DNA from: Clostridium sp.
Lineage (GTDB): Bacteria > Bacillota > Clostridia > Lachnospirales > Lachnospiraceae
Assembly (NCBI GenBank): GCA_023667695.1
Contig: JAMOZY010000018.1
Coordinates: forward strand, 1 to 53,845
Reading direction: 5' to 3'
DNA: 53,845 nucleotides
A program made the translations under genes and the position numbers. Position 1 is the stretch's first letter, and the number at the start of each line of letters is the position of its first letter. The notes under the pieces were generated by a model. That model had not been told where the DNA came from, did not search any database, and saw nothing but the letters and a program-made list of their open reading frames with translations. This document shows, one piece after another, positions 18,455 to 26,283 of this stretch.

Positions 18455-19336
18455 ATGAATATAAGTCTGGAGTATTACAAGATATTTTATCATGTGGCAA
18501 AATGCCGGAGTATTACGGCGGCAGCCGGAGAATTGTGCATATCCCAGCCGGCAGTGAGCCAGGGATTAAAGCAGCTGGAGCAGGCGTTGGGGACAAAGCT
18601 GTTCATAAGAACCTCCAAGGGAGTGAATCTGACCAACGAGGGAATCACTCTTTATACCTATGTAAAAAACGGATATGAGCAGATATTGCTGGGAGAGCAG
18701 AAGCTTCAGGAAATGTTGAATATGACCACGGGGGAAATCCGCATCGGTGCCAGTGATATGACATTGCAGTTCTATCTGCTTCCCTATCTTCGACGCTATC
18801 ATCAGCTATATCCGGATATTAAGGTAACCGTTACCAATGCGCCTACGCCCCAGACCATTGAACATCTGCGGGCAGGGCGGATTGATTTTGGCATTGTCAG
18901 CCAGCCCTTTGAAGCAGAACGGCATTTGCAGGTACTGCCGGTACGGGAGATACAGGATGTGTTTGTGGCTGGAGGAAGGTTTTGGAGTTATAAAAATAAG
19001 ATGCTGCGGTATGGGGATTTAACAGGCTTGCCCATCATCAGCTTGGAACCGGATACTAGTACGAGGCGGTATCTGGATACATTTTTGGCCGATAATCAGG
19101 TGGAACTGGAACCGGAATTCGAATTGGCAACCAGTGATATGATTGTCCAGTTTGCTTTACAAAATCTGGGAATTGGATGTGTCGTCCGGGATTTTGCAGA
19201 ACGATATATCCAGACCGATGAATTATTTGTCCTGCAGTTTGACAAGCAGATACCGAAGCGGCAGATTTGTGTGGTGAATGATGAGCGGATTCCATTGTCT
19301 ATCGCAGCAGGCAAGCTGATGGAATTGTTAAGTTAA
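18455..19336 (+). CDS. LysR family transcriptional regulator
   Basis: A 293-residue regulator with an N-terminal winged helix-turn-helix (YYKIFYHVAKCRSITAAA, then ISQPAVSQGLKQLE) and a LysR substrate-binding domain from about residue 90 (GEIRIGASDM). The inducer is unknown. It shares a strand with the radical SAM cluster that begins 171 bp later and could control it, but LysR genes usually regulate divergent neighbours and purB lies upstream, so the target is unclear. Confidence 0.9.
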   Translation: MNISLEYYKIFYHVAKCRSITAAAGELCISQPAVSQGLKQLEQALGTKLFIRTSKGVNLTNEGITLYTYVKNGYEQILLGEQKLQEMLNMTTGEIRIGASDMTLQFYLLPYLRRYHQLYPDIKVTVTNAPTPQTIEHLRAGRIDFGIVSQPFEAERHLQVLPVREIQDVFVAGGRFWSYKNKMLRYGDLTGLPIISLEPDTSTRRYLDTFLADNQVELEPEFELATSDMIVQFALQNLGIGCVVRDFAERYIQTDELFVLQFDKQIPKRQICVVNDERIPLSIAAGKLMELLS

Positions 19337-19387
19337 AGATTTGATAGAAATAAAGAAAATTCATAATAAAACGGGGAAAAATGTCAA

Positions 19388-19466
19388 AAAACATGTTTTA
19401 TCATCTTTTTTGAACGAACTTTGTATGACGTATTTTGTTGTTTAGCTGGGAAAAACATATCATAAT
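19388..19466 (+). promoter_or_regulatory. Candidate promoter and palindrome upstream of the RiPP-type cluster
   Basis: TTGTTT (19438-19443), 17 bases, CATAAT (19461-19466) form a plausible promoter with a weak -35. A perfect 12-base palindrome AAAACATGTTTT (19388-19399) lies 39 bases upstream and could be an operator. The start codon follows at 19508 behind GGGAGGT. Confidence 0.45.
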
Positions 19467-19507
19467 GAAGAAAAACAACGGACAAATTCGCACTTTGGGA
19501 GGTACGA

Positions 19508-21013
19508 ATGAGGAAATTATGCATAGTAACGTTTAAGACAAGGACAGGAAATCAATATGTATTTGATGGTAATACAGCAACTGTCTTGCCGGTAGATGAT
19601 ATTCTAATGGCTTGTATTCTGGCATTTGAAAAAAAAGATATCAATCAGGTGCGAAGTGAGTTGTATTCCCAATATGAAAATCATCAGCAGGTTGATATTG
19701 CCATGAAATTCGTGGAAGATTTTATCCAGTATAAAGGTGCATTTTATCGTGATGAAAGCTATGGGAGAAGAGAACGGAAATGGTTGAAGCATTTTGATGG
19801 TTCTTCGGTACAGGCGGCCTTGGAACAGGCGGGCTTTATGGAGCAGATAGTACTAAATGTAACGGAAGATTGTAATTTGCGTTGTAAATATTGTTTTTTG
19901 TCCGAAACCTATGAGTATACTCGAAATCGTACTGATAGTGTGATGAAGGAAGAAGTGGCCTTTCAGTCTCTGGACTATTTTTTTCAGAAGATGAGAATAA
20001 TTGCGGCATATAATCCGGGAAAAATCTGTGCTATAACATTTTATGGTGGTGAGCCATTGCTGAATTTTCCTTTAGTAAAGAAATGTATTGAATATACAAA
20101 GCAAAATTGTCCCATTCCATTTATTTTTAATTTGACTACAAATGGAATTTTGTTAAAAGGTGAGATTGCAGATTATTTGGTGGAACAGGGTGTTTTTATA
20201 GCTGTCAGTTTTGATGGAACAAAGGAAAATCATGATAGAAACCGGATTGGTCCAAAGCAGTCAGGCAGTTATGATATTATTTATGAAAATCTAAAAACAT
20301 TTGTGCGGAAATTTCCGGATTATTTAAGGATTGATATTCTTTGCGTGTTTGATTATAAAACAAATCTTATGCAAAATGAGGCATATTTTCAACAAGAGAA
20401 TTTACCCAGGATTAGTTTCATTAATCAGGTATTATCTGAAAATACAAAATACTATAATCAATTTAAAGAACAGGATATAGAAACATTTCGAAAATTGTAT
20501 ATTCAAATGTTAAATCAGTTTTATGAAAATAAAAAAATGGGAAAGCAACCGGATGGTTATGCAGATATGTTGTTTGAGACAAGTCTGGCATTGGTTTTGT
20601 GCAGAGGGCGAATGGAGGATAAGAGGTTGCCAATCCTTCCGTTTACTAATACCTGTCTACCAGGAACAAAGATATCGGTCAGAACAGATGGAACCTTTGA
20701 TATGTGCGAAAAGATTGATTCTCGTTTTCCGATTGGTGATGTATATGATGGTTTGAATTATGAAGGAATTGCAGAAATCATTCGGAAATATAATGATACG
20801 GTAACCAGAGAGTGCCATGCTTGTCCAATTTCGAAAATATGTACTGCCTGTTTTGCACGCTGCTCGGCGGAAGGTGGTTTTGAAGCTGTAAATTGTGAAG
20901 AACAGCTGGAAGTGTTTTTATTTCAGTTATCGTTAGTTTACAGTTTATATGAGGAAAATCCTCATGTATTTGATTATTTTGAAAATAAGGTTGAATGGAC
21001 ATTTCATTTGTAA
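19508..21013 (+). CDS. Radical SAM/SPASM peptide maturase A
   Basis: A 501-residue radical SAM enzyme. Cys122, Cys126 and Cys129 (CNLRCKYC) form the CX3CX2C site for the SAM-binding 4Fe-4S cluster. TFYGGEPLLNF is the GGE motif. A cysteine-rich SPASM region closes the protein (CLPGTKISVRTDGTFDMC, then CHACPISKICTACFARC) for auxiliary clusters. Residues 1-110 look like a small winged-helix RiPP recognition element, by position and predicted secondary structure only. Such enzymes install thioether or carbon crosslinks on peptides. Expected substrate: the five-cysteine peptide at 23963. The gene is much more AT-rich than neighbouring pur genes, hinting at transfer. The second maturase starts 12 bp later. 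Confidence 0.9.
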   Translation: MRKLCIVTFKTRTGNQYVFDGNTATVLPVDDILMACILAFEKKDINQVRSELYSQYENHQQVDIAMKFVEDFIQYKGAFYRDESYGRRERKWLKHFDGSSVQAALEQAGFMEQIVLNVTEDCNLRCKYCFLSETYEYTRNRTDSVMKEEVAFQSLDYFFQKMRIIAAYNPGKICAITFYGGEPLLNFPLVKKCIEYTKQNCPIPFIFNLTTNGILLKGEIADYLVEQGVFIAVSFDGTKENHDRNRIGPKQSGSYDIIYENLKTFVRKFPDYLRIDILCVFDYKTNLMQNEAYFQQENLPRISFINQVLSENTKYYNQFKEQDIETFRKLYIQMLNQFYENKKMGKQPDGYADMLFETSLALVLCRGRMEDKRLPILPFTNTCLPGTKISVRTDGTFDMCEKIDSRFPIGDVYDGLNYEGIAEIIRKYNDTVTRECHACPISKICTACFARCSAEGGFEAVNCEEQLEVFLFQLSLVYSLYEENPHVFDYFENKVEWTFHL

Positions 21014-21024
21014 GGAGGGAAGTC

Positions 21025-22314
21025 ATGATATATCTGCAATTACTGCCTGTTGCTGAGTTTTCTTATTATGGAACAGATGGATGTGTATTTCATCTCTTGA
21101 ATCAAAAACGATTTCCCTGTGATGAAAAAATGGCTGCATTACTGGATGAATTATTGCAGGGCAAAGCTTATGTGGAATCGGAATATGAAGAGGATTTTAA
21201 ACATTATCTGTCACAATTAATGGAAGAAGGAATGTTATATCCTTATTCTGCTCCGGTCTATCATGAAATATACTGTTCAAAAAGTAGTATGGAAATAAGA
21301 GGATTATTTGAAGAACCACCACAAATGAGGGAAATCTTTATCCAAGGTGGAAATAGCTGCAATTATCATTGCAAGTATTGTAAAATAAATCATAGGGATG
21401 CAATTATAAATTATGGCTGTAGAAGCTGTATTCAATGGGGTGATTTTGATACAGAGAATACCATAGATGACCGATTGGGAGATATAAAGAGATTATTACA
21501 GCTTCATCATTCCAAAGTTACAATATCAGGTGGTAATCTATTTATGACATGGAATGAAACTAAAAAAATTATAAGTCTTATTCTACAGGAGTCTGCTTCA
21601 ACAGAAATTCATGTTATTCATAATGGAGCAATGGTATCAGAAGAAATTTTAGATTACCTCAAAGGACATAATATTTATATAGAAATGATGGTGTTTGGAT
21701 ATGATGAAACCAGTTGTTTTAAAGTGACTGGAAGTAAGACTGCATTTGAGGAGTGGAATGTGCTGTTTCATCGTCTGGAAGAGCTGGATATTAAATTTGA
21801 ACTGATTCCGGTTGGTAATGACGGGAATCTGGATATGATACGGAGTTTTATAACGGATGAATGTCACAGACCAATACACAATAGCGTAGAAATAAGTGAA
21901 ACAGGACAGAAACTAGAAAGTGTGCTTCCCTATTCAGAAAGAATAAAACTTCCATTGGACGATTTCTTTGAACAAAAAAGGTATAATAGATGCTTATATG
22001 GAAAGCTGGCCCTTACGCTGGATGGAAGGATTCAGCCTTGTCCAATGTTGGGAGATATATTGGTTGATTTAAAGGAAGAGAAGTTGGAGTTTATATTTCA
22101 AAATCAACGTATTGATCAATATTGGAGAATGACGCGAAAAGCGATAACCGGCTGTGGGCAATGTCCATATCAATGGTTATGTTCCGATTGTATGAAAACC
22201 ATGATAAGACTCAATAAGGATAAAGGGGAATCAGGATGGTTTTGTGAACATATCGAAGAATCAGAAGGAGAAGAAAGAAATGGAACAGTTACTTCAGCTA
22301 TCGGATATTCATAA
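21025..22314 (+). CDS. Radical SAM/SPASM peptide maturase B
   Basis: A 429-residue radical SAM enzyme with Cys112, Cys116 and Cys119 (CNYHCKYC) and a C-terminal SPASM-type cysteine set (CLYGKLALTLDGRIQPCPML, then CGQCPYQWLCSDC). An extra pair, Cys132 and Cys135 (YGCRSC), follows the SAM site. The glycine motif reads ISGGN instead of GGE. Residues 1-80 resemble a PqqD/RRE-like peptide-binding domain. The frame opens at 20995, but ATG 21025 has AAGGAGGG at the correct spacing. Paired maturases occur in two-peptide sactipeptide clusters such as thuricin CD; here only one precursor is visible. It overlaps the ABC ATPase gene by 35 bp. Confidence 0.88.
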   Translation: MIYLQLLPVAEFSYYGTDGCVFHLLNQKRFPCDEKMAALLDELLQGKAYVESEYEEDFKHYLSQLMEEGMLYPYSAPVYHEIYCSKSSMEIRGLFEEPPQMREIFIQGGNSCNYHCKYCKINHRDAIINYGCRSCIQWGDFDTENTIDDRLGDIKRLLQLHHSKVTISGGNLFMTWNETKKIISLILQESASTEIHVIHNGAMVSEEILDYLKGHNIYIEMMVFGYDETSCFKVTGSKTAFEEWNVLFHRLEELDIKFELIPVGNDGNLDMIRSFITDECHRPIHNSVEISETGQKLESVLPYSERIKLPLDDFFEQKRYNRCLYGKLALTLDGRIQPCPMLGDILVDLKEEKLEFIFQNQRIDQYWRMTRKAITGCGQCPYQWLCSDCMKTMIRLNKDKGESGWFCEHIEESEGEERNGTVTSAIGYS

Positions 22315-23176
22315 AAGCTATGGAGATAAGAAGGTGCTTGCCGGTATTGATTTTTCGCTGGCAGCTGGTGATATTTTAGGCTATATCGGTCCCAATGGAG
22401 CAGGGAAAACGACTACAATGAAAGTGATATGTAATCTGTGTAAGGCAGATTCTGGTTCTGTTTTGATTGGAGACGGTTCAGAAAAAATCCGGCTTGGAGT
22501 GGTATTTGATTATAATGGCTTGTACCCGAATCTTACCGCCAAAGAAAATCTCCAATTCTTTTTGAAATTATATAATGATTCAGAGAAGGAAAAACGTTTG
22601 GAAGAATTTCTGGACTTAGTGGGATTATCGGATGTTACGAATCAAAGAGTAAGATTTTTTTCAAAAGGTATGGCAAGACGGCTGGTTCTGGCAAGGACGC
22701 TGATTCATGAACCGAATCTTCTGATTATGGATGAGCCTTTTGACGGACTGGATGTGGAAAGTCAATACCTTATGAAAGGATTCTTAAGGCAGTGGGCGAA
22801 GGAAGAAAATCACGGTATTTTGTTTACATCCCACAATATGAAAGAAATACAAGAGTTTTGCAATCGTATTATTTTGCTCAAGAATGGAAGTATTTCAATA
22901 CAAGGCTCAGTGGAAGCAATATTACAGGCGCATTTTAGAGGTATTCAAATTCATGTAAGCCATGCAGAAGATGTGGAGAAAGTCTATAAGATTCTGTTTG
23001 GATTCTATCAGAGCTTTGAAAAAAACGGGAATAAAATCTGTTTTTATGTGGATAAAGAAGCGAGAGAAGGCATGATTCAGGCATTTATCGCAGCTCAGAT
23101 TCCTTTTCGTGAAATTATAGAAGTGACAGACAGCTTGGAAGAAATTTATATCAGGGAGGTGGAGAAAAATGAATAA
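22280..23176 (+). CDS. ABC transporter ATP-binding protein (BcrA/CcmA type)
   Basis: A 298-residue ATPase. Walker A is GPNGAGKTT (residues 37-45), the signature appears as FSKGMARRL, Walker B is LLIMDEP, and the H-loop is FTSHN. A C-terminal extension of about 90 residues follows, as in bacitracin-resistance-type exporters. ATG 22280 is chosen for AAGGAG upstream; it lies inside the end of maturase B, so expression is coupled. There is no peptidase C39 domain. It should pair with the next permease to export the modified peptide or give self-immunity. Confidence 0.92.
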   Translation: MEQLLQLSDIHKSYGDKKVLAGIDFSLAAGDILGYIGPNGAGKTTTMKVICNLCKADSGSVLIGDGSEKIRLGVVFDYNGLYPNLTAKENLQFFLKLYNDSEKEKRLEEFLDLVGLSDVTNQRVRFFSKGMARRLVLARTLIHEPNLLIMDEPFDGLDVESQYLMKGFLRQWAKEENHGILFTSHNMKEIQEFCNRIILLKNGSISIQGSVEAILQAHFRGIQIHVSHAEDVEKVYKILFGFYQSFEKNGNKICFYVDKEAREGMIQAFIAAQIPFREIIEVTDSLEEIYIREVEKNE

Positions 23177-23885
23177 AATCATTTTAAATGCCATTATCTG
23201 GAAGGAGATGCTCTGCTTTTTTCGGAACTCTCTTTTGATTGTTCTATTTTACATATTTTTAATGCTTGGTACAAATTTGTTTTTGCCATCGCTGTATATT
23301 GAAAACGGTATTGTCAGTCCATGGATGAATGATTTTCTGCTGAATAATGGAATTATTTTATCAGCGACTTTGACAGTAACAATTGGATGTGTGGTTATCA
23401 GTCAGAGCATGGGTTTAGAGCGGCGGGAAGGAATCTTGAAGGTGTTGATTGGAAGCGGGATTCCGGCGGATATTATCTGGTTATCGCAGTATATATTTGC
23501 TTTTACCTGTAGTTATATATTATGGCTGCTTTCTTTTGGAATGTATGGTTTGGGAATTTCTATGATTTATGATATAAAAATGGAGTTATCATGGGACAGT
23601 GTGTTGTTGTCAGCTATCGTCTTTCCGTTTTTTGCTGCATTGATACTGGCAATCTATGCATGGCTATTTTGGACGGCAAGAAATCAGACATCACAAATCT
23701 TGTATTCTATGCTGCCTGCTCTGGTTTACCTGGTATCCTTTTATCTCAGCCAGGCTTTTGCAGAAAAAACAATACAGCTTCATATTCTTGCAGCAATCGG
23801 GTTGATTTTGATGAGTATTGCAGGAATTCTTATAATTATGCAAATTATAAGAAAATGGAATCCGGAACGGTTGTTTGATTACTAG
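23169..23885 (+). CDS. ABC-2 type transporter permease
   Basis: A 238-residue membrane protein with six hydrophobic spans, consistent with an ABC-2 permease half. MGLERREGILKVLIGSGIP between the second and third spans resembles the coupling region of ABC-2 permeases. It overlaps the ATPase gene by eight bases. Likely partner of that ATPase in peptide export or immunity. A terminator-like hairpin follows its stop codon. Confidence 0.85.
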   Translation: MNKIILNAIIWKEMLCFFRNSLLIVLFYIFLMLGTNLFLPSLYIENGIVSPWMNDFLLNNGIILSATLTVTIGCVVISQSMGLERREGILKVLIGSGIPADIIWLSQYIFAFTCSYILWLLSFGMYGLGISMIYDIKMELSWDSVLLSAIVFPFFAALILAIYAWLFWTARNQTSQILYSMLPALVYLVSFYLSQAFAEKTIQLHILAAIGLILMSIAGILIIMQIIRKWNPERLFDY

Positions 23886-23895
23886 ATAGCCATAT

Positions 23896-23928
23896 ATGTA
23901 AGGATATGAAATATCCGGCTACATTTTT
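23896..23928 (+). terminator. Terminator-like hairpin between the permease and the precursor peptide gene
   Basis: ATGTA (23896-23900) and GGATAT (23902-23907) pair with ATATCC (23911-23916) and TACAT (23920-23924) around a GAA loop, followed by TTTTT. It could limit read-through from the maturase genes, or tune the precursor level if a promoter lies closer. Confidence 0.6.
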
Positions 23929-23962
23929 ATGGTAGAAAATAATAGGAAAGGGGTGAAGAGGT

Positions 23963-24130
23963 ATGGCTTGTAGTAATTCATGGGCCTGTGCTATTATTTG
24001 TGCAGGTTCTTTAGCCGGGGGCTGTCTGGTTGGCTGTATTGCCACGGCTGGAGCAGGAACTGTGATTGGAACAGCCGCCGGAGCAGGCGGAACAGCTGGA
24101 GCAACGGTAAGTGCTGCAGTTACGAAATAA
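23963..24130 (+). CDS. Cys-rich RiPP precursor candidate (sactipeptide/ranthipeptide-like)
   Basis: A 55-residue peptide. Cysteines sit at 3, 9, 13, 21 and 25 (CX5CX3CX7CX3C); the C-terminal 30 residues are almost all Gly, Ala, Thr and Val and end in VTK. Cysteines in the N-terminal half and small acceptor residues in the C-terminal half is the layout of sactipeptides such as thurincin H and thuricin CD. An in-frame TGA at 23954-23956 rules out an upstream extension, so the first Cys is residue 3 and there is essentially no leader. AGGAAAGGGG and GAAGAGG precede the ATG. It follows two radical SAM enzymes and an ABC pair. The function is inferred; an unmodified pore-forming peptide is an alternative. 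Confidence 0.75.
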   Translation: MACSNSWACAIICAGSLAGGCLVGCIATAGAGTVIGTAAGAGGTAGATVSAAVTK

Positions 24131-24147
24131 GCAAGGGATGAAAAAGA

Positions 24148-24187
24148 GAAAGCATCACTTTTACATGAAAGAGAAAGTGGTGCTTTC
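24148..24187 (+). promoter_or_regulatory. Long stem-loop just downstream of the precursor gene
   Basis: GAAAGCATCACTTT (24148-24161) pairs with AAAGTGGTGCTTTC (24174-24187) with one G-U pair around a 12-base loop. There is no T-run, so it looks more like a 3' stabiliser or processing site than an intrinsic terminator. It would protect the precursor mRNA against 3' decay. Confidence 0.65.
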
Positions 24188-24210
24188 TGAACAGAAAGGA
24201 ATTAAAGAAT

Positions 24211-24741
24211 ATGGACTTTTCAGAGGAAAGCCAATTACGAATTTATGAATTAAAGGAAGAAAAAAAGGCTCTGGAATTAGAAATCAGTGAAGAACAATAT
24301 GCGAACCGCTGTCTACATCAGAAGCGAACGATGCTTTCCAGCTCTGTTATTAAGAACATCATCTGTATTTTATATTTTCTGTTTTTATATCTTGGCGTAA
24401 GTCTTTTGGAGAAAATTAGTAATGTTTTGGATGCTGTAAAGGATAATCCGGTGGTTCAAAAGCTGTTGGAATTATCCGATACTGCAAGTATGCTGCTTCA
24501 ATTGGGGCTTTTGCTTGCAGTGGCAGTTTCGGCAGCTTTTCTGATTCGGAAGCTGTATCTGATTTGGCTGAACAGTGATAATGCAGACGCTGTGCAGCAG
24601 GCTGAGAAACGGCAGCTTCGAACCTATAATCGGCAAATTGCAGACAGTGACCGGAAGCTGGCTGCGTTATTGTTTCGATTGCAGGAGATAGAGGAGGAGT
24701 TAAATGCCGGTACAGAGGCGAAGGAAATAAACGAAGCATAG
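24211..24741 (+). CDS. Hypothetical coiled-coil membrane protein
   Basis: A 176-residue protein I do not recognise. Residues 5-45 are a charged coiled coil, two hydrophobic spans follow (about 50-70 and 93-115), and residues 125-170 form a second coiled coil. Both coils should face the cytoplasm. It starts 81 bp after the precursor gene behind AAAGGAATT. It could be an immunity or accessory factor of the RiPP cluster or simply the next gene; its composition is closer to the flanking genes than to the maturases. No known domain is evident. Confidence 0.7.
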   Translation: MDFSEESQLRIYELKEEKKALELEISEEQYANRCLHQKRTMLSSSVIKNIICILYFLFLYLGVSLLEKISNVLDAVKDNPVVQKLLELSDTASMLLQLGLLLAVAVSAAFLIRKLYLIWLNSDNADAVQQAEKRQLRTYNRQIADSDRKLAALLFRLQEIEEELNAGTEAKEINEA

Positions 24742-24823
24742 GACGGATACAAACAGTTGGATAACAAAATTGTAACGAGAAGTAATATAAAATATACTTA
24801 TATATAATATAATCAATATTGAT

Positions 24824-24852
24824 TTTACTTATACCATGAAGTAAGATATACT
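24824..24852 (+). promoter_or_regulatory. Sigma-A promoter of purA
   Basis: TTTACT (24824-24829), 17-base spacer, TATACT (24847-24852), with transcription starting about 70 bases before the purA start codon. Confidence 0.7.
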
Positions 24853-24931
24853 AGAAAGGCATTGTGGGTGTAAAAATGCGAAGAATGACGAATGCATTTC
24901 CCATAAGAGGATAGAAACTAGGAGGAAAATC

Positions 24932-26209
24932 ATGGTTAAAGCAATAGTCGGTGCGAATTGGGGAGACGAGGGAAAAGGCAAAATTACGGATACCTTGGCA
25001 AAGGAATCGGACATTATTGTAAGATTTCAGGGGGGAGCCAATGCCGGACATACCATAGTAAATAATTATGGCAAATTTGCACTGCATACCCTTCCGTCCG
25101 GTGTATTCTATGGACATACTACCAGCATTATCGGAAATGGCGTAGCCCTGGATATACCCAAGCTGATTAGCGAAATCGAAGAGATTGTATCAAAGGGTGT
25201 TCCAAAACCAAGGATTCTGGTGTCAGACCGGGCGCAAATCGTAATGCCATACCATATTTTATTTGATACTTATGAGGAAGCCAGACTGGCTGGTAAGTCC
25301 TTTGGTTCTACCAAGTCTGGTATTGCTCCTTTTTATTCTGATAAATATGCAAAAATCGGTATTCAGGTTAGCGAATTGTTTGATAAGGATGCATTGAAGG
25401 AAAAGCTGGATCGAATCTTAGTTCAGAAAAACATTTTGCTGGAGCATTTGTATCATCAGCCGTTGCTGAAAGCAGAAGAGCTTCTTGCAACCTTGATGGA
25501 ATATAAGGAAATGATTGAGCCGTATGTCTGTGATACATCTGCTTATCTGTATCAGGCAGTCAAGGATGGAAAGAATATTTTATTAGAAGGACAGTTGGGT
25601 TCCCTTAAAGACCCGGATCATGGGATTTATCCGATGGTTACATCTTCCTCTACCTTGGCCGGTTATGGTGCGATTGGTGCTGGTATTCCGCCTTATGAAA
25701 TCAAGCAAATCATAACAGTATGCAAGGCATATTCCAGTGCAGTCGGGGCTGGTGCTTTTGTTAGTGAAATATTTGGTGATGAAGCAGATGAATTAAGGAA
25801 ACGCGGTGGTGATGGCGGTGAATACGGAGCAACCACCGGTCGGCCAAGACGCATGGGCTGGTTTGATTGTGTGGCATCCAAGTATGGATGCCGGATTCAG
25901 GGAACGACGGATGTAGCATTTACAGTATTGGATGTACTGGGATATCTGGACGAGATTCCGGTATGTACCGGTTATGAGATTGACGGTAAGGTAACGACGG
26001 AGTTTCCAACTACAACCTTATTAGAAAAGGCGAAGCCTGTACTGGAAGTCCTTCCGGGCTGGAAATGTGATATTCGTGGAATCAAACGATATGAAGACCT
26101 TCCTGAAAATTGCAGAAAATATATTGAATTCGTAGAAAAGCATATTGAATATCCAATCACCATAATCTCCAACGGCCCAGGCAGAGACGACATCATTCAC
26201 GTAAAATGA
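24932..26209 (+). CDS. purA: Adenylosuccinate synthetase
   Basis: A 425-residue GTP-dependent enzyme joining IMP and aspartate, the first step from IMP to AMP; PurB in this window performs the second. The N-terminal signature is GANWGDEGKGK with the catalytic Asp. GGANAGHT supplies the catalytic His, QLGSLKDPDHG and TTGRPRRMGWFD follow. Full length. AGGAGG precedes the ATG. It has its own promoter. Confidence 0.96.
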   Translation: MVKAIVGANWGDEGKGKITDTLAKESDIIVRFQGGANAGHTIVNNYGKFALHTLPSGVFYGHTTSIIGNGVALDIPKLISEIEEIVSKGVPKPRILVSDRAQIVMPYHILFDTYEEARLAGKSFGSTKSGIAPFYSDKYAKIGIQVSELFDKDALKEKLDRILVQKNILLEHLYHQPLLKAEELLATLMEYKEMIEPYVCDTSAYLYQAVKDGKNILLEGQLGSLKDPDHGIYPMVTSSSTLAGYGAIGAGIPPYEIKQIITVCKAYSSAVGAGAFVSEIFGDEADELRKRGGDGGEYGATTGRPRRMGWFDCVASKYGCRIQGTTDVAFTVLDVLGYLDEIPVCTGYEIDGKVTTEFPTTTLLEKAKPVLEVLPGWKCDIRGIKRYEDLPENCRKYIEFVEKHIEYPITIISNGPGRDDIIHVK

Positions 26210-26216
26210 AGCCATG

Positions 26217-26278
26217 CATAAGGATACAGAAGGCGGCAATGCGTGCTTGCACGCAATTGATGCTTTCTGTATCCTTAT
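26217..26278. repeat. Large perfect inverted repeat after purA
   Basis: ATAAGGATACAGAA (26218-26231) is exactly complementary to TTCTGTATCCTTAT (26265-26278), extended inward by three more pairs. Inside it, TGCGTGC (26240-26246) pairs with GCACGCA (26249-26255). No poly-T follows, so it is not a classic terminator. It heads the tandem repeat block. Confidence 0.8.
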
Positions 26279-26283
26279 ATAGG

